From: Saccoglossus kowalevskii
Taxonomy: Eukaryota; Hemichordata; Enteropneusta; Harrimaniidae
NCBI RefSeq assembly: GCF_000003605.2
Contig: NW_003116454.1
Coordinates: 155,425 to 167,439 of the forward strand
DNA: 12,015 nt
Direction of reading: 5' to 3'
Below are positions 1-8,599 of the stretch, in pieces. Made by a program: the position numbers and the translations under genes. Positions within the stretch are counted from its first letter, which is position 1. Every line of letters begins with the position of its first letter. The notes under the pieces were generated by a model. It was not told where the DNA came from, did not search any database, and saw only the letters and a program-made list of their open reading frames with translations.

Positions 1-110
1 TTCTATACAAAACACCCAAAATGTTTTTTTTTTAGCGAAAATTAATTCCAGCTAAAATAAAGCCTTTTACAGTATAGAATTAGCTAGTACAGGTAATTGC
101 TTTTTAACCA
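1..110 (-). repeat. Truncated copy A of a dispersed inverted-repeat (MITE-like) element
   Basis: The segment shares a block with 5452-5504: the 16-mer TACAAAACACCCAAAA (6-21 here), then AATTAATTCCAGCTAAAATA, then TTTTACAGT ending at base 73. In the second copy this block is the right arm of an inverted repeat, so this is the same end of the same family; the left arm lies off the window. The outer border is uncertain. Weaker similarity seems to continue past the arm in both copies (TACAGGTAATTGCT here near 93-106, TACAGGTATTGCT near 5518-5530), so the repeat unit may be longer than the palindrome. A run of ten or more T interrupts this copy. The strand is given relative to an outer end starting ACTGTAAAA and is arbitrary. 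No coding capacity is seen. Confidence 0.7.
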
Positions 111-1033
111 AACCTGTGAGAGGTTGTGGGGATGCATTCTTGGTGTGTAGATGTGTTTTTGATTGAGTTATAATATTGTGTACAGAGCACTGGTCATTAC
201 AATGGGATTTGGGCATTCACATTTGTTGATTGTACATTTTTATTATTTAATTACCCAATATTGTTGAACCATAAAGCACTTGTTTGGTTGCTATGGGTGA
301 TGAGAAACTTTAGTTAGTAAGGGCGGGATTATTTTGAAGGGACAACTAGTTCTTTATACAATTTTTCAGGGGGAAATAAATGGCATGTGTCAGATACATG
401 CATCTTTGAAAAAATTATACCACCCCTGAAGTTTTAATGGCCTGTCCCTAATTATGACCTTCTGGTAAATTGTATGTGTACTTAGTTTTTCATTTTCAGT
501 AGAGTGCACTTGAAGTACCTCTTGCAAGATATATGTCAGTGCAGATAACACAGAGGTACCACCTACTATAGTCATCAAGATATCATCACCATTATTACTG
601 GTACCATTGTTAAGTGAGGCCTTTGGTGTTTGGAGGTGGTGATTAGAGTTATTGGGGGTGACAAACTGTGATGTTCTGATCACGATTAACTGAACTGGAA
701 TCATGAATGCCATATGATAACACCCCGAAGGATGCTCAATGTACGATTTTTTATTGATTCCCTGTTATTTGGACCCATTCCTAAAAAAAAATCAATTTTC
801 CAATTTTGTCATGTGCCACAATACCAAATATACATTCATGGAATGAAATGGTTTTACAGTAATCACAAACAAGTAAAAATCATCAAACTTAAAACATGTG
901 AATATATATATGTTGTATAAGTTTAGTAGTTGGGTTCTTGTGATTGTCGTTGTTGAACACTCGTTGAATGAATTGTTGTCACAGTATTCTAGAACAGAAC
1001 AAGTAAAAATCGACATAATTGAACACTATGTGA
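111..1033. other. AT-rich intergenic or intronic DNA, no gene recognised
   Basis: No recognisable protein-coding or RNA gene is seen. A minus-strand open frame of 107 codons runs from 713 to 390. Its product matches no family I know, and with this base composition an open frame of that length somewhere in 12 kb is not surprising. It overlaps the palindromic segment at 339-449, which further weakens it as a gene. The peptide has one hydrophobic stretch (about residues 46-66) and nothing else notable. Confidence 0.6.
339..449. repeat. Nested palindromic (fold-back) segment
   Basis: Three pairs of inverted motifs are nested around one centre near 392-398: GGGACA (339-344) with TGTCCC (444-449), CAGGGG (367-372) with CCCCTG (423-428), and CATGT (384-388) with ACATG (396-400). 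The arms are interrupted, so this is an imperfect fold-back. It could be an old short inverted-repeat element or a chance arrangement. No flanking duplication is evident. Confidence 0.4.
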
Positions 1034-1790
1034 ATTATTGTCCCTGTACCAAAGAAGCCAATGATTTTGTCCTTGAATAATTATCGGCCTGTTGCATTGA
1101 TTCATCTTGGCATTTGTTCTCAAATTTCTTAAGTCATCGATTCCACTCACACTGGATCCGCTTCAATTTGCCTACAGAATGAACAGGTTGGTAGAGGACG
1201 CGGTATCCCTTACTTTATACAATATACCGGTACTAAAAAATCTTGATTCGAAAGGTTCACCCTATGCTTGGTTTCTTTTTATTGGTTGTAGTTCTGCCTT
1301 TATCTAAAACATTATTTACCAAAGTATTAAATTTAGGGTTGCCAAGGAGTATTTGTGACTGGGTCTTGAATTTTCTTACACAGCGACCTCAGGTTGTGAG
1401 AATTGGCACAAAGTTTTCAAGCTCGATGACCTTGAAAACATATTCTTTGATGATATCAGATTGCATATCTCGGAGTGAAAAAAATGTAATTGTGAAATTC
1501 GCAGATGACACAACCTTCGCTAGGTTAATTTGACGTGCAGATGAAGACCAGAGACTCCTGGACGGTGTGGTGGCGAGCGCCTTGCGTATTATTGGGATTC
1601 AACTTCCCCATCTATGCAACAAATACTGAAATGCCCGGACAAGTGAGCCGAACGAATCATCACTGACACGTCTCATCCCGCGCATGATTTGTTCCAGCTT
1701 TTATCATTCAGTAGGCGCTATCGGTCCCTGACATCCACATTATCATGGTCAGCCAAAGACTTCTACCCTATATAGCCGTTCGATGCATGA
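1034..1790 (+). mobile_element. Degenerate non-LTR retrotransposon (CR1/L2/Rex1-like) reverse transcriptase remnant
   Basis: This is the remains of the ORF2 reverse transcriptase of a jockey-superfamily LINE, the enzyme that copies the element RNA at a nicked genomic target. Blocks appear in the normal order but in shifting frames: VPVPKKP and NNYRPVAL (about 1040-1099); LDPLQFAYRMNR with VEDAVSLTL (about 1150-1220); FIGCSSAF (about 1278-1301); LGLPRSICDWVLNFL with RPQVVRIG (about 1336-1407); KFADDTT (1495-1515); ALRIIGIQLP (about 1579-1608); SMQQI, then DTSHPAHDLFQLL, RRYRSL and KDFYP up to 1769. Weak similarity may continue to about 1790. The frame breaks near 1105, 1305 and 1608, and in-frame TGA stops lie at 1531 and 1644. 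The PQG block and roughly a hundred codons after the FADD box are missing. No 5' endonuclease domain, 3' tail or target-site duplication is seen. The clade is not settled: CR1, L2 and Rex1 are all possible. Confidence 0.92.
1130..1646 (+). pseudogene. Reverse transcriptase coding region with disabling lesions
   Basis: This entry lists the lesions inside the LINE remnant. The first fragment runs into a TAA at 1130-1132, while the homologous sequence continues in another frame that is open to a TAA at 1305-1307. The third fragment is open to a TGA at 1531-1533 and similarity carries on in the same frame to about 1608, then shifts again before a TGA at 1644-1646. The first catalytic aspartate of the palm (normally FIDxSSAF in this group) is glycine here (FIGCSSAF), while the second motif FADD (1498-1509) is intact. 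The usual turn containing PQG is deleted between the TLKT and YSLM residues. The copy cannot be active. Its stops and indels suggest an old insertion evolving neutrally. Confidence 0.88.
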
Positions 1791-3599
1791 TGACAAATTT
1801 GTGTAAACATTTTTTTTTTTGTATTTCACTTTTAGTGCCCAAGGCCAATCCAATTTCTACGTATATTTTTAATATATTCAGCCAATAAACTATGAAATAA
1901 TGAATATTATACCAAATAAACGATGACGTGAAAACAAGCGTGAATTCATATTTGTAATTGGAACACATTAATTATGGACATTGGATAGTCAGTGGCTTTT
2001 GCTAAATTTTTTCTCTGCGAATGCCATCATAAAATCCTAAATTAGCGAAAAACACAAGCAGCAAAAATTAAATGAGTCCATTGATGTGGTAATTGTTTAC
2101 TGGAAATTTTTCAAACCCTCCCCCATTTGTGTATTTATCCTTGCGTGTTGTGCCAAATGGAGTCATATTTATTAAAAAAACAGTAATTACAACTTAACAT
2201 TGCATACAACATGTTTTTTCTTCTTAAAATAATGTCTGTTGATGTAGAAATGATAAATTGAAAACAAATATGGATTCAAATTTGTAATTGCAATTTATTA
2301 ATTTGTTATGTATTTCTCAAAGCTGTGTGAATTGCTTGGTAATAATAATTACATTATGGTATTATATTTTTTTTACCTTTCAATGAATTAGACATTAGGT
2401 AAATACCAATGCTGATCTGTCTGCACAGCCCATCAAATGAAAATTAAATTAAATTCAAATATAGTATCCAATATAGGAAATAGGGGTAAAAATTGGTTTC
2501 AAAACAATCACGTAATTATATGATAATTGGTATTGGTACATATTATTTTTACACAATTTGAAACTAAATGACATTTTGAGACCTTTTTAACATAGAAACT
2601 GAGGGTTAATTACCCTTTTCATCACCATTTCCCTCTTTTCATCACAAATTCACAAAGTAGTCCAATTCCATGCAATTGCCTTTAGAAGATTGGGACTAAT
2701 ATAGCCAAATGTTTTGAGTAAAAACTGACAATTGACTCAAATTTTGTCTCTTGCCTCCAAAATGAAGGTTCATTTCTAGAAATTTTAAAGAATATAACAA
2801 AACAAGTGCAATGAGAAAGTTTGGTTGTTAATGGCTTAAAAATTACAATCTTTTTATGAATGATACGTCCATGTTTTTCATGACAAGTTGTTCAGTGAGC
2901 ATATTTTTATTTTAACTCTTATTAACAACATCATAAATCACCGTCTTGTAAATATCATAGTTTGATAATCTTTTTTTTCATGGCAGCCATCGCCCTGGTA
3001 ACTTCTACATGTCAAAATCATCTCTGTGAAATAAGAAATATTAATTCATCAATATACTAGTACTTTAGTAGTGAATTTTAAAATTGTATTAAAATTAATC
3101 TACCAAACATGAGTCTGATGCAACAATCATATGAAAATGATATTGTCTTTACAAATGAAATCTGAATCACTTGGGATTCATTACTATTTGCATAATACTG
3201 GCAGTTACTATGGCAGCATGTTACTGTCATAATATTGACACTCATCAGGCTTCATCGAAATGCTTTTGTACTAAATTGTTGTCACATCCTATTTGAAATT
3301 CAATGTAACAACCCCCACAGTCACATACTTCGTACTTCTTCTTAGAAACCCAACATTATACTCTCTGTATACAAATTCTTACACAGATGTAACCCTTTCA
3401 CCATTAGACTTTTTCGCCCAAATTTGTTTTCACTTTTTTTTTCTTTTATTCTTCAATATTTCTGGAAATTACCGGTAACCCTAATTTTGGAGCCAACAAA
3501 CAAATTGTAAATCAATATTCAGTTTTGACTCAAAAAATTTGGCTATATTCGGTTGTTCAGGATTACTTCAAAGTTGAGTTTGTGTTGTTTTCTCGAATT
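1791..3599. other. AT-rich non-coding DNA, no gene recognised
   Basis: No gene, tRNA or intact mobile element is recognised. Small structures only: a loosely similar pair of about 42 bp at 1932-1973 and 2261-2302 (both start GAAAACAA and share TTTGTAATTG and ATTAATT), and a direct repeat of CTTTTCATCAC at 2615-2625 and 2635-2645. A patch near 2015-2075 (containing TTAGCGAAAA) vaguely resembles the repeat family at 1-73 and may be a very diverged relative. Open frames here are short and resemble no known protein. Confidence 0.6.
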
Positions 3600-3715
3600 T
3601 TCACCGGCTCGACCGGCGTTCCACAGCAGCGCGCACAGAGCCCATAAAAATACATGGTACAGTGGTGCGCGTCTCAGCAACGTGGAACGTCTGTGACGTA
3701 GCTCCGCCCCTGAGG
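3600..3715. promoter_or_regulatory. GC-rich, CpG-bearing patch with GC-box and CRE-like motifs
   Basis: About 115 bp stand out from the AT-rich surroundings by G+C and CpG content. The patch contains CCGGCTCGACCGG (3604-3616), an inverted pair CGTTCCAC (3617-3624) and GTGGAACG (3682-3689), GCGCGC nearby, a CRE-like TGACGTA (3694-3700) and a GC box CTCCGCCCC (3702-3710). GC boxes bind Sp/KLF factors and CRE-like sites bind CREB/ATF factors. No gene start is recognised next to it. The inverted pair also allows a small repeat element as the explanation. The regulatory role is inference. Confidence 0.35.
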
Positions 3716-5306
3716 ATACCTATATCAATGCATATTATAGTTCAGATCAGAGATTGATAAACTTTCTTTGCACCTGAGGGGCCTGTAAGGTGTACAAGGA
3801 AAGATTATGGCACACGCTTCACAATTGGGGGGTCATTTCTAGATTGTTGTGTGAAGAGTTCATAATAGTAGCGTGCACTCATACGCAATACCTTTGTCTG
3901 CAGATTTTTGAAGGCAGACTCTAGATGTCTACTTTTTTCAATGTTTAATCTTACATCATCTACAATACACTGTCTACTGTATTTTTTCCCATTTCAATGT
4001 AATACCCAGAATCCTTTGCATGTTTTGTTTTTTCACTTGAAAAAGGTTGAGGATATAAACAAATCTGGTTTTTAAAAGTAAAGGAAATTGTTGTTGTTAT
4101 CAATTACAATTTGAGGGTATGATGAAATTTCACAAAGGTCACTGACCTGTAATACATGCCTGCAAAATTTGCACCACAAATTTGTCTTTCCTAAAATTAA
4201 AGTCGTTTTATGCAAGTTGTTGTATGAGTAAAAACAGTAAATATTATTAATGATGTTAATGTATTCTCTTGGGAGAGATAAAACGCTATTTTAGTGTGAT
4301 TAATCATTTTTAATTCCTTGCAATACATATAGTATTCAAATTATTATTAAGGTGTAGGTTTCAGCGATTAACAGATAAAATTGATTAACGCTTGAATCGT
4401 CATTGATTGATTATTAAATTGTGTGGAAATGTCAAAAGTAGATTTTGTGTTACTTAATTTAGGTTATATACGTATATATATATATATATATATAATATAC
4501 AATATAATTAGGCTATTTACTCAATTTTGCCACATGAAATGTACCTTTAATTCACCTTCAGTGATAGTTATTATTATTTTGTAAAGCTGTCCATACTTTA
4601 TATATTCTGTTAAGAGTGTATCTCTGATAGAATCGCATTCATTGTATACTGGGTCAGTAAAATTTATTTTGAACATAGAAACAAAGCTGTCATAATTTAA
4701 CATAAGCACATGTGCCATTAATAAACTAAATATGGTATAATTTTAATATATATTGATTGCAGAGTTCTTGCTTTTAAATGTATATTATAATCCAAGTCTT
4801 GTGATTGTGTGCATCTTGAGATTATTTATCATAATGCTTCTATTTAATCTTAATAATATTTTAAGAATCTTCATGATTATATTAATACCCGGTAATGATA
4901 CATAAAATCATGAGTATGATATTCTGGAAGCAATGTTTTCAGGATTTTAAGTTTTACTCATGGTCATTACATTTTTTCCGGCACATGAATATTTTCACCT
5001 CTGACTTAACACGATTCAATACACTCGTACGTTGGCTGTTGCGGTTAAATGGATAAATGGTAATAATCAAAGATTAATCGATCAATGAGATCGTTCATTA
5101 TATAAACTGCAATTTTATTAAAAATGATTAGTTTCTCATGATCAACTACCCAAACAAAGATATACAATTAATAATTTATCAATTTAATAGCGCTTACAAG
5201 TTATTACATGTCAAATGAGCTAGTTTCATTTTTTCAAATATATGTTCGCCTAAAGGTGACACATCCTTGTTCTTTCTGGAGGTATGATTGGTCTATCATT
5301 TCAAAT
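3716..5306. other. AT-rich non-coding DNA, no gene recognised
   Basis: No coding or RNA gene is recognised. The stretch contains the TA microsatellite at 4473-4494 and an interrupted inverted repeat at 4892-4970 (GTAATGA and CATGAGTA on the left, TACTCATG and TCATTAC on the right, with a 10-bp insertion in the left arm). A 65-codon minus-strand open frame at 4718-4521 has no recognisable features and is most likely chance. Confidence 0.6.
4473..4494. repeat. (TA)11 microsatellite
   Basis: An uninterrupted TA dinucleotide run of eleven units, flanked by further TATA-rich sequence (TTATATACG before, ATATACAATATAA after). This is a simple sequence repeat prone to slippage and length variation. 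No functional role is indicated. Confidence 0.95.
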
Positions 5307-5504
5307 ACTGTAAAATACTTTATTTTCGCTTGGAATTAATTTTTGCTATTTTCACTGAAGGGAATGATTCAGTGAAAATAAAATCCTGTGAATATACCTT
5401 TTTTCCTATATTTTACATTCAACTCATCAGATATAAGTGAAAATAAATTCCATACAAAACACCCAAAAAATTAATTAATTCCAGCTAAAATAGTATTTTA
5501 CAGT
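5307..5504. mobile_element. Copy B of a short inverted-repeat element (MITE-like), 198 bp
   Basis: The ends are exact inverted copies: ACTGTAAAATAC at 5307-5318 and GTATTTTACAGT at 5493-5504. The similarity continues inward, imperfectly, for nearly 40 bp: ATTTTCGCTTGGAATTAATT on the left against ATTTTAGCTGGAATTAATT read inward from the right. The interior carries a second perfect hairpin (5347-5380). A related right arm lies at 1-73, so this is a dispersed family. There is no open frame, so it would depend on a transposase elsewhere. No convincing target-site duplication was found, and similarity of the two copies outside the arm leaves the true border open. The superfamily is not assigned. 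Confidence 0.72.
5347..5380. repeat. Perfect 13-bp hairpin inside the inverted-repeat element
   Basis: TATTTTCACTGAA (5347-5359) and TTCAGTGAAAATA (5368-5380) are exact reverse complements separated by the 8-base loop GGGAATGA. It lies in the left half of copy B. The pairing does not extend outward at 5346/5381. Confidence 0.9.
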
Positions 5505-5546
5505 GTTATACGTAAATTACAGGTATTGCTGTGTTTTATAGTTGAC

Positions 5547-5651
5547 GCAAACAAGATTTGTACAGAGAAAACTCCCTCGGAAAGTCTCTATGAACATTGC
5601 AATATTATATAAGTGAGGGACTTTCTTATTGCCTGTACGGATCTTGTTTGC
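5547..5651. mobile_element. Second short inverted-repeat element, about 105 bp
   Basis: The left arm GCAAACAAGATTTGTACAG (5547-5565) pairs with 5633-5651, whose reverse complement differs at two of 19 positions. Inside the arms a further, looser pairing is visible (CGGAAAGTC on the left, GGGACTTTC on the right). The segment starts about 40 bp after copy B of the other element. It has the shape of a small non-autonomous transposon or of an RNA-hairpin-forming repeat. No second copy is seen in this window and no clear target-site duplication is present, so calling it mobile is inference. Confidence 0.5.
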
Positions 5652-7114
5652 ACTCTCTGTAACTGTTTTTAAACTTGCAGTTTGAAAATACATACCAGGA
5701 TGTATGACTTTTTAAAGGTCATGTATGCGGCCTATTGTCATATACCGGGTATATCTATTAAAATTGAATTGTTGGCAACATTTCGATGAGTAATATGTAT
5801 ACTGTAATAAATTTATCACTTATGATATTTGCAAGATATCCATATTAAAAGTTTTGTGCCAATAGTCAAATATTATCGAGCTATTCTGTTAATTCTTTTA
5901 ATTAATTTTTTCAGAAATCAAATGCCAAGACAACCATAGTTTTGCTATGTTAACAAATAAAAGTCTGTATATCATGATGATGAATTTAAATGGCAGTGTC
6001 ATACAGTGTGTGTTAAATTTTCGGGCATGGGACTCGTATATTGAAAAATATATGACAACAAAACAATGATCACTGTTTGTTAACTTCCTTTATTGAGTTA
6101 TGATCAATTATGGTCTGCTGACATTATTAAATGTCAATGGAAACTTAATTATTAATTAGTATATAATTAATTGAAACTAATTATGATAATATCTACAATA
6201 GCCTCTCAATATTGCTCATGCATCACTCAACTGGTGTTTGTTTGTTGTCACCATAGCAACAAATTTCACAATTTAAAATGTGCATTTAAGTATGTGAACA
6301 ATTATGTCATGATGATTTGTAACTTCTTTATCAGATTCAGCACCAAGGGACAGCTTTTATGTTGAAAAGAATTGTTTATTTAGTAACTGATGTCCCCATC
6401 CATTTGAGAAACTTTTCAAGTAATTGTGTTGTTTTCCAATTTGTTTTTATCCTTATTCATAATTATCTGCATATCTGCTTGGTATGTTTATAACATTTTA
6501 TTCCTTTTTCTTTTTAGATCCCAAATTATATTTTGAACAACATGTGTTTACTTTATAATAGCATATATGCTATTTAATTTTTTTTTTATTTTGCTGAAAA
6601 AATATTCCTTAAATGCATTGTTCTTCGAGTCAATGTAAAAAAATTGACTCTTCTTTCTATCCATAAATTAAATAATAATACACTTTTTCAGAAAAGTTGG
6701 GTATTTAATATCCTGTTGGACTGTTTTCTATTTTAACCTTCCTATTCCCAGTGCAATCGAACAAAGTTATTATTAGAAATAAATGTTTTATTACTAATCC
6801 CCACTGTTAGTTTAATACATACTGGTAATCTGAAAAACAGCAACTTAGAGTTTGGGTCTAATCAGTCCTTCTAATCTAGTTTGACCAACACACAGCCATT
6901 TTTATTCCTGGAAAACTTTTATTTAAAGGTACCATATATCAACTGTATTTTAAATTCTGTCTGCATAGACTGATTTCAATATCGACATATACATAAAAAA
7001 TGATATATTATTCATAATAATTTAATATTATAAATTTCCATAATGTTATTGTCTTCCTCAGGACTACAGAAGAACAATTAGTTGCCATAGTTTTAGTGTT
7101 ACTCAAAATACCGA
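5652..7114. other. AT-rich non-coding DNA, no gene recognised
   Basis: No gene is recognised. Small symmetric structures: an 18-bp perfect palindrome AATAGCATATATGCTATT (6557-6574), and a hairpin with 8-bp perfect arms GAGTCAAT (6627-6634) and ATTGACTC (6643-6650) around an A-rich loop. One RFX X-box match lies at 6247-6260 and is listed separately. Open frames are short and unlike known proteins. Confidence 0.6.
6247..6260 (+). promoter_or_regulatory. Candidate RFX X-box 1
   Basis: GTCACCATAGCAAC fits the X-box consensus GTHNYYATRRNAAC at every position. RFX/DAF-19 factors bind this imperfect palindrome, and in animals many targets are cilium genes. It lies about 5 kb upstream of the first recognised kinesin exon, so linkage to that gene is speculative. 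Confidence 0.35.
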
Positions 7115-7243
7115 ATTCTGTTGTAAATTCGCCCAGGGCCGTTAAACGGCAGTTTGGGTTTTTAAAAAAATAAAATGGGACCAAGTAACCGCCCAGGGCA
7201 ATAGAATAAACCCACAGGTACACAGCCGCTAAGTAGTAAACAA

Positions 7244-7262
7244 GAGACCACATGTTGGTCTC
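7244..7262. repeat. Short perfect hairpin GAGACCA/TGGTCTC
   Basis: Seven-base perfect arms around a five-base loop (CATGT), inside the left part of the 7115-8040 inverted-repeat segment. It is not part of a recognisable tRNA or other RNA gene. Confidence 0.7.
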
Positions 7263-7962
7263 ACTTTTAACCCAGGTGATCAAACAGGGAGCACCTGAAA
7301 AAAAAATATTTAAAAAATTTCATTTTGTCTATGCAAGGCTTTTAAGATTAGTGGCATGAGATCTACAACATCACCAAATCACTTCCGTGCGGCGTTTAAT
7401 ATAACATTAACATATTTAAATGAGCTATGGTAATTTGAACACGTTGGCATCATCCATCGTTTTCATTGGTTAATTATCGATTTGACCTTTCAGTTCAAAG
7501 AACACCATTTCAGGTCAAAACATGGTGGATATTCATTTCTACAGCATCGAGCATTAAAAATGCGATCAGAATCGATGAAATAAGTTGAAATTTATTTGCA
7601 TTTCATAACAACTCAATGAATTTATTTTTGGAACGTTATTATAATCATTAGGTAATAATCAACAATTGTAAAACGCAGCATAACCGGATTCCGCTACCGC
7701 GATCATTTGCTACTAAGCAATGCAGTTATGTTCTTTGTTATTTGAAACTTCTTTTAGAATATACTTTCGTTACTAATAAAATGAAACAAAATAATTGTAT
7801 TTGGCGCACGAGGTTCGTTAATGTGATTTTTTTTTGGAGAAAGATGCATGGTCTACTTTTTAATACAGCTAGGAAAAAACGTATGCAATTTTATTTTTAG
7901 ATTAGCTTCTGCAATAGTTTCTTTTGTTTTGGGTGGTCCAACTGCCGGTATATGAAAATATA

Positions 7963-7983
7963 AGCCCCCTAAAAATAGGGGCT
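7963..7983. repeat. GC-rich hairpin near the right end of the 7115-8040 segment
   Basis: AGCCCC (7963-7968) pairs with GGGGCT (7978-7983). Allowing one bulged C, the stem extends by TA/TA around an A loop. It lies about 60 bp inside the right inverted repeat and is stable compared with the AT-rich surroundings. It may be a structural part of the element. Confidence 0.65.
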
Positions 7984-8585
7984 CACCAGCCGTGAAACCG
8001 CCCAGGGCGATTTTTCGGATGGGCAAAATTACGACAGAATCTGATTTATATTATTTCCTGCCACAACTTCTAAATCCTGAACACCAAATTCTGGGTGGGG
8101 TGAAGGGTGTCTCAATTCCCTTATTTAAATAGTACAAGTGTAAGGCTAGTATCAATTAACATAGTTTTTTCAACCAAGTGCAGGTTAATTCTTTAGAAGG
8201 GATGGTGTGACAGGGATGGACTAGATATATAATTTCACCTCTCCTATCTGTTCCACAAAAGTTAACTGTATATACACTTCTCAACAGATCGGTTGTCAAC
8301 TCCACCCCCACCCCACCCCTCTAAACAAAATTAAAAATATAATTTAGAGAAAACACACATTGGGAAAATGTAGCTTGTGCACGAGCAGCCCAGGTACACA
8401 ATGAAATATTTTTCTCACAAATCAAAGCTATCATATGTTGAGCCCTGTCGCCGATCAGCACGGATGTATTTTGCAATTACCGGTATTACCTACTTATAAT
8501 GTTAATAGCTGAGAATGATTGCATACAATAGAATGAAATTTAAAAAAAAAAGTAGATGATCGACTTTAATATTGTAATACCGAAG

Positions 8586-8599
8586 GTTGTTATGGTGAC
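8586..8599 (-). promoter_or_regulatory. Candidate RFX X-box 2
   Basis: Read on the minus strand, GTCACCATAACAAC fits GTHNYYATRRNAAC at every position. It is the second of three perfect matches in this window, about 2.7 kb upstream of the first recognised kinesin exon. Confidence 0.35.

Larger units (their letters stand above)
7115..8040. mobile_element. Candidate non-autonomous DNA transposon bounded by 21-bp inverted repeats
   Basis: ATTCTGTTGTAAATTCGCCCA begins at 7115, and the reverse complement of 8020-8040 matches it at 18 of 21 positions. Just inside the ends the near-palindromic decamer CGCCCAGGGC occurs three times: 7130-7139, 7190-7199 and 7999-8008, the last two preceded by AC. There are also hairpins GCCGTT-A-AACGGC (7138-7150), GAGACCA/TGGTCTC (7244-7262) and AGCCCC/GGGGCT (7963-7983). 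By my hand count about 31 CpGs fall in these 926 bp, against about 6 to 15 in similar lengths sampled elsewhere, which suggests a sequence history different from its flanks. No transposase is recognised and no target-site duplication is clear. The alternative is two separate insertions of one short repeat in opposite orientation. Confidence 0.5.

Noticed and set aside
390-713. 107-codon minus-strand open frame as a gene
   Set aside because: No recognisable domain; one open frame of this length is expected with moderate probability in AT-rich DNA of this size; it overlaps a palindromic segment.
4521-4718. 65-codon minus-strand open frame as an exon
   Set aside because: The peptide has a plausible composition but no known motif, and convincing splice sites were not seen.
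6800-6835. Possible preceding kinesin exon ending in a split tryptophan codon (FNTYW before a GTAATC donor)
   Set aside because: A stop codon lies directly upstream in frame, the piece would be tiny and it lies 4.4 kb away; the match is likely chance.
7008-7283. 91-codon minus-strand open frame as a gene
   Set aside because: Half of it is translated from the inverted-repeat segment starting at 7115, including its CGCCCAGGGC motifs, so it is better explained as an accidental frame in a repeat.
7201-7290. tRNA-like fold around the GAGACCA hairpin
   Set aside because: No B-box (GGTTCRANTCC) or acceptor-stem pairing is present; it is only an isolated hairpin.
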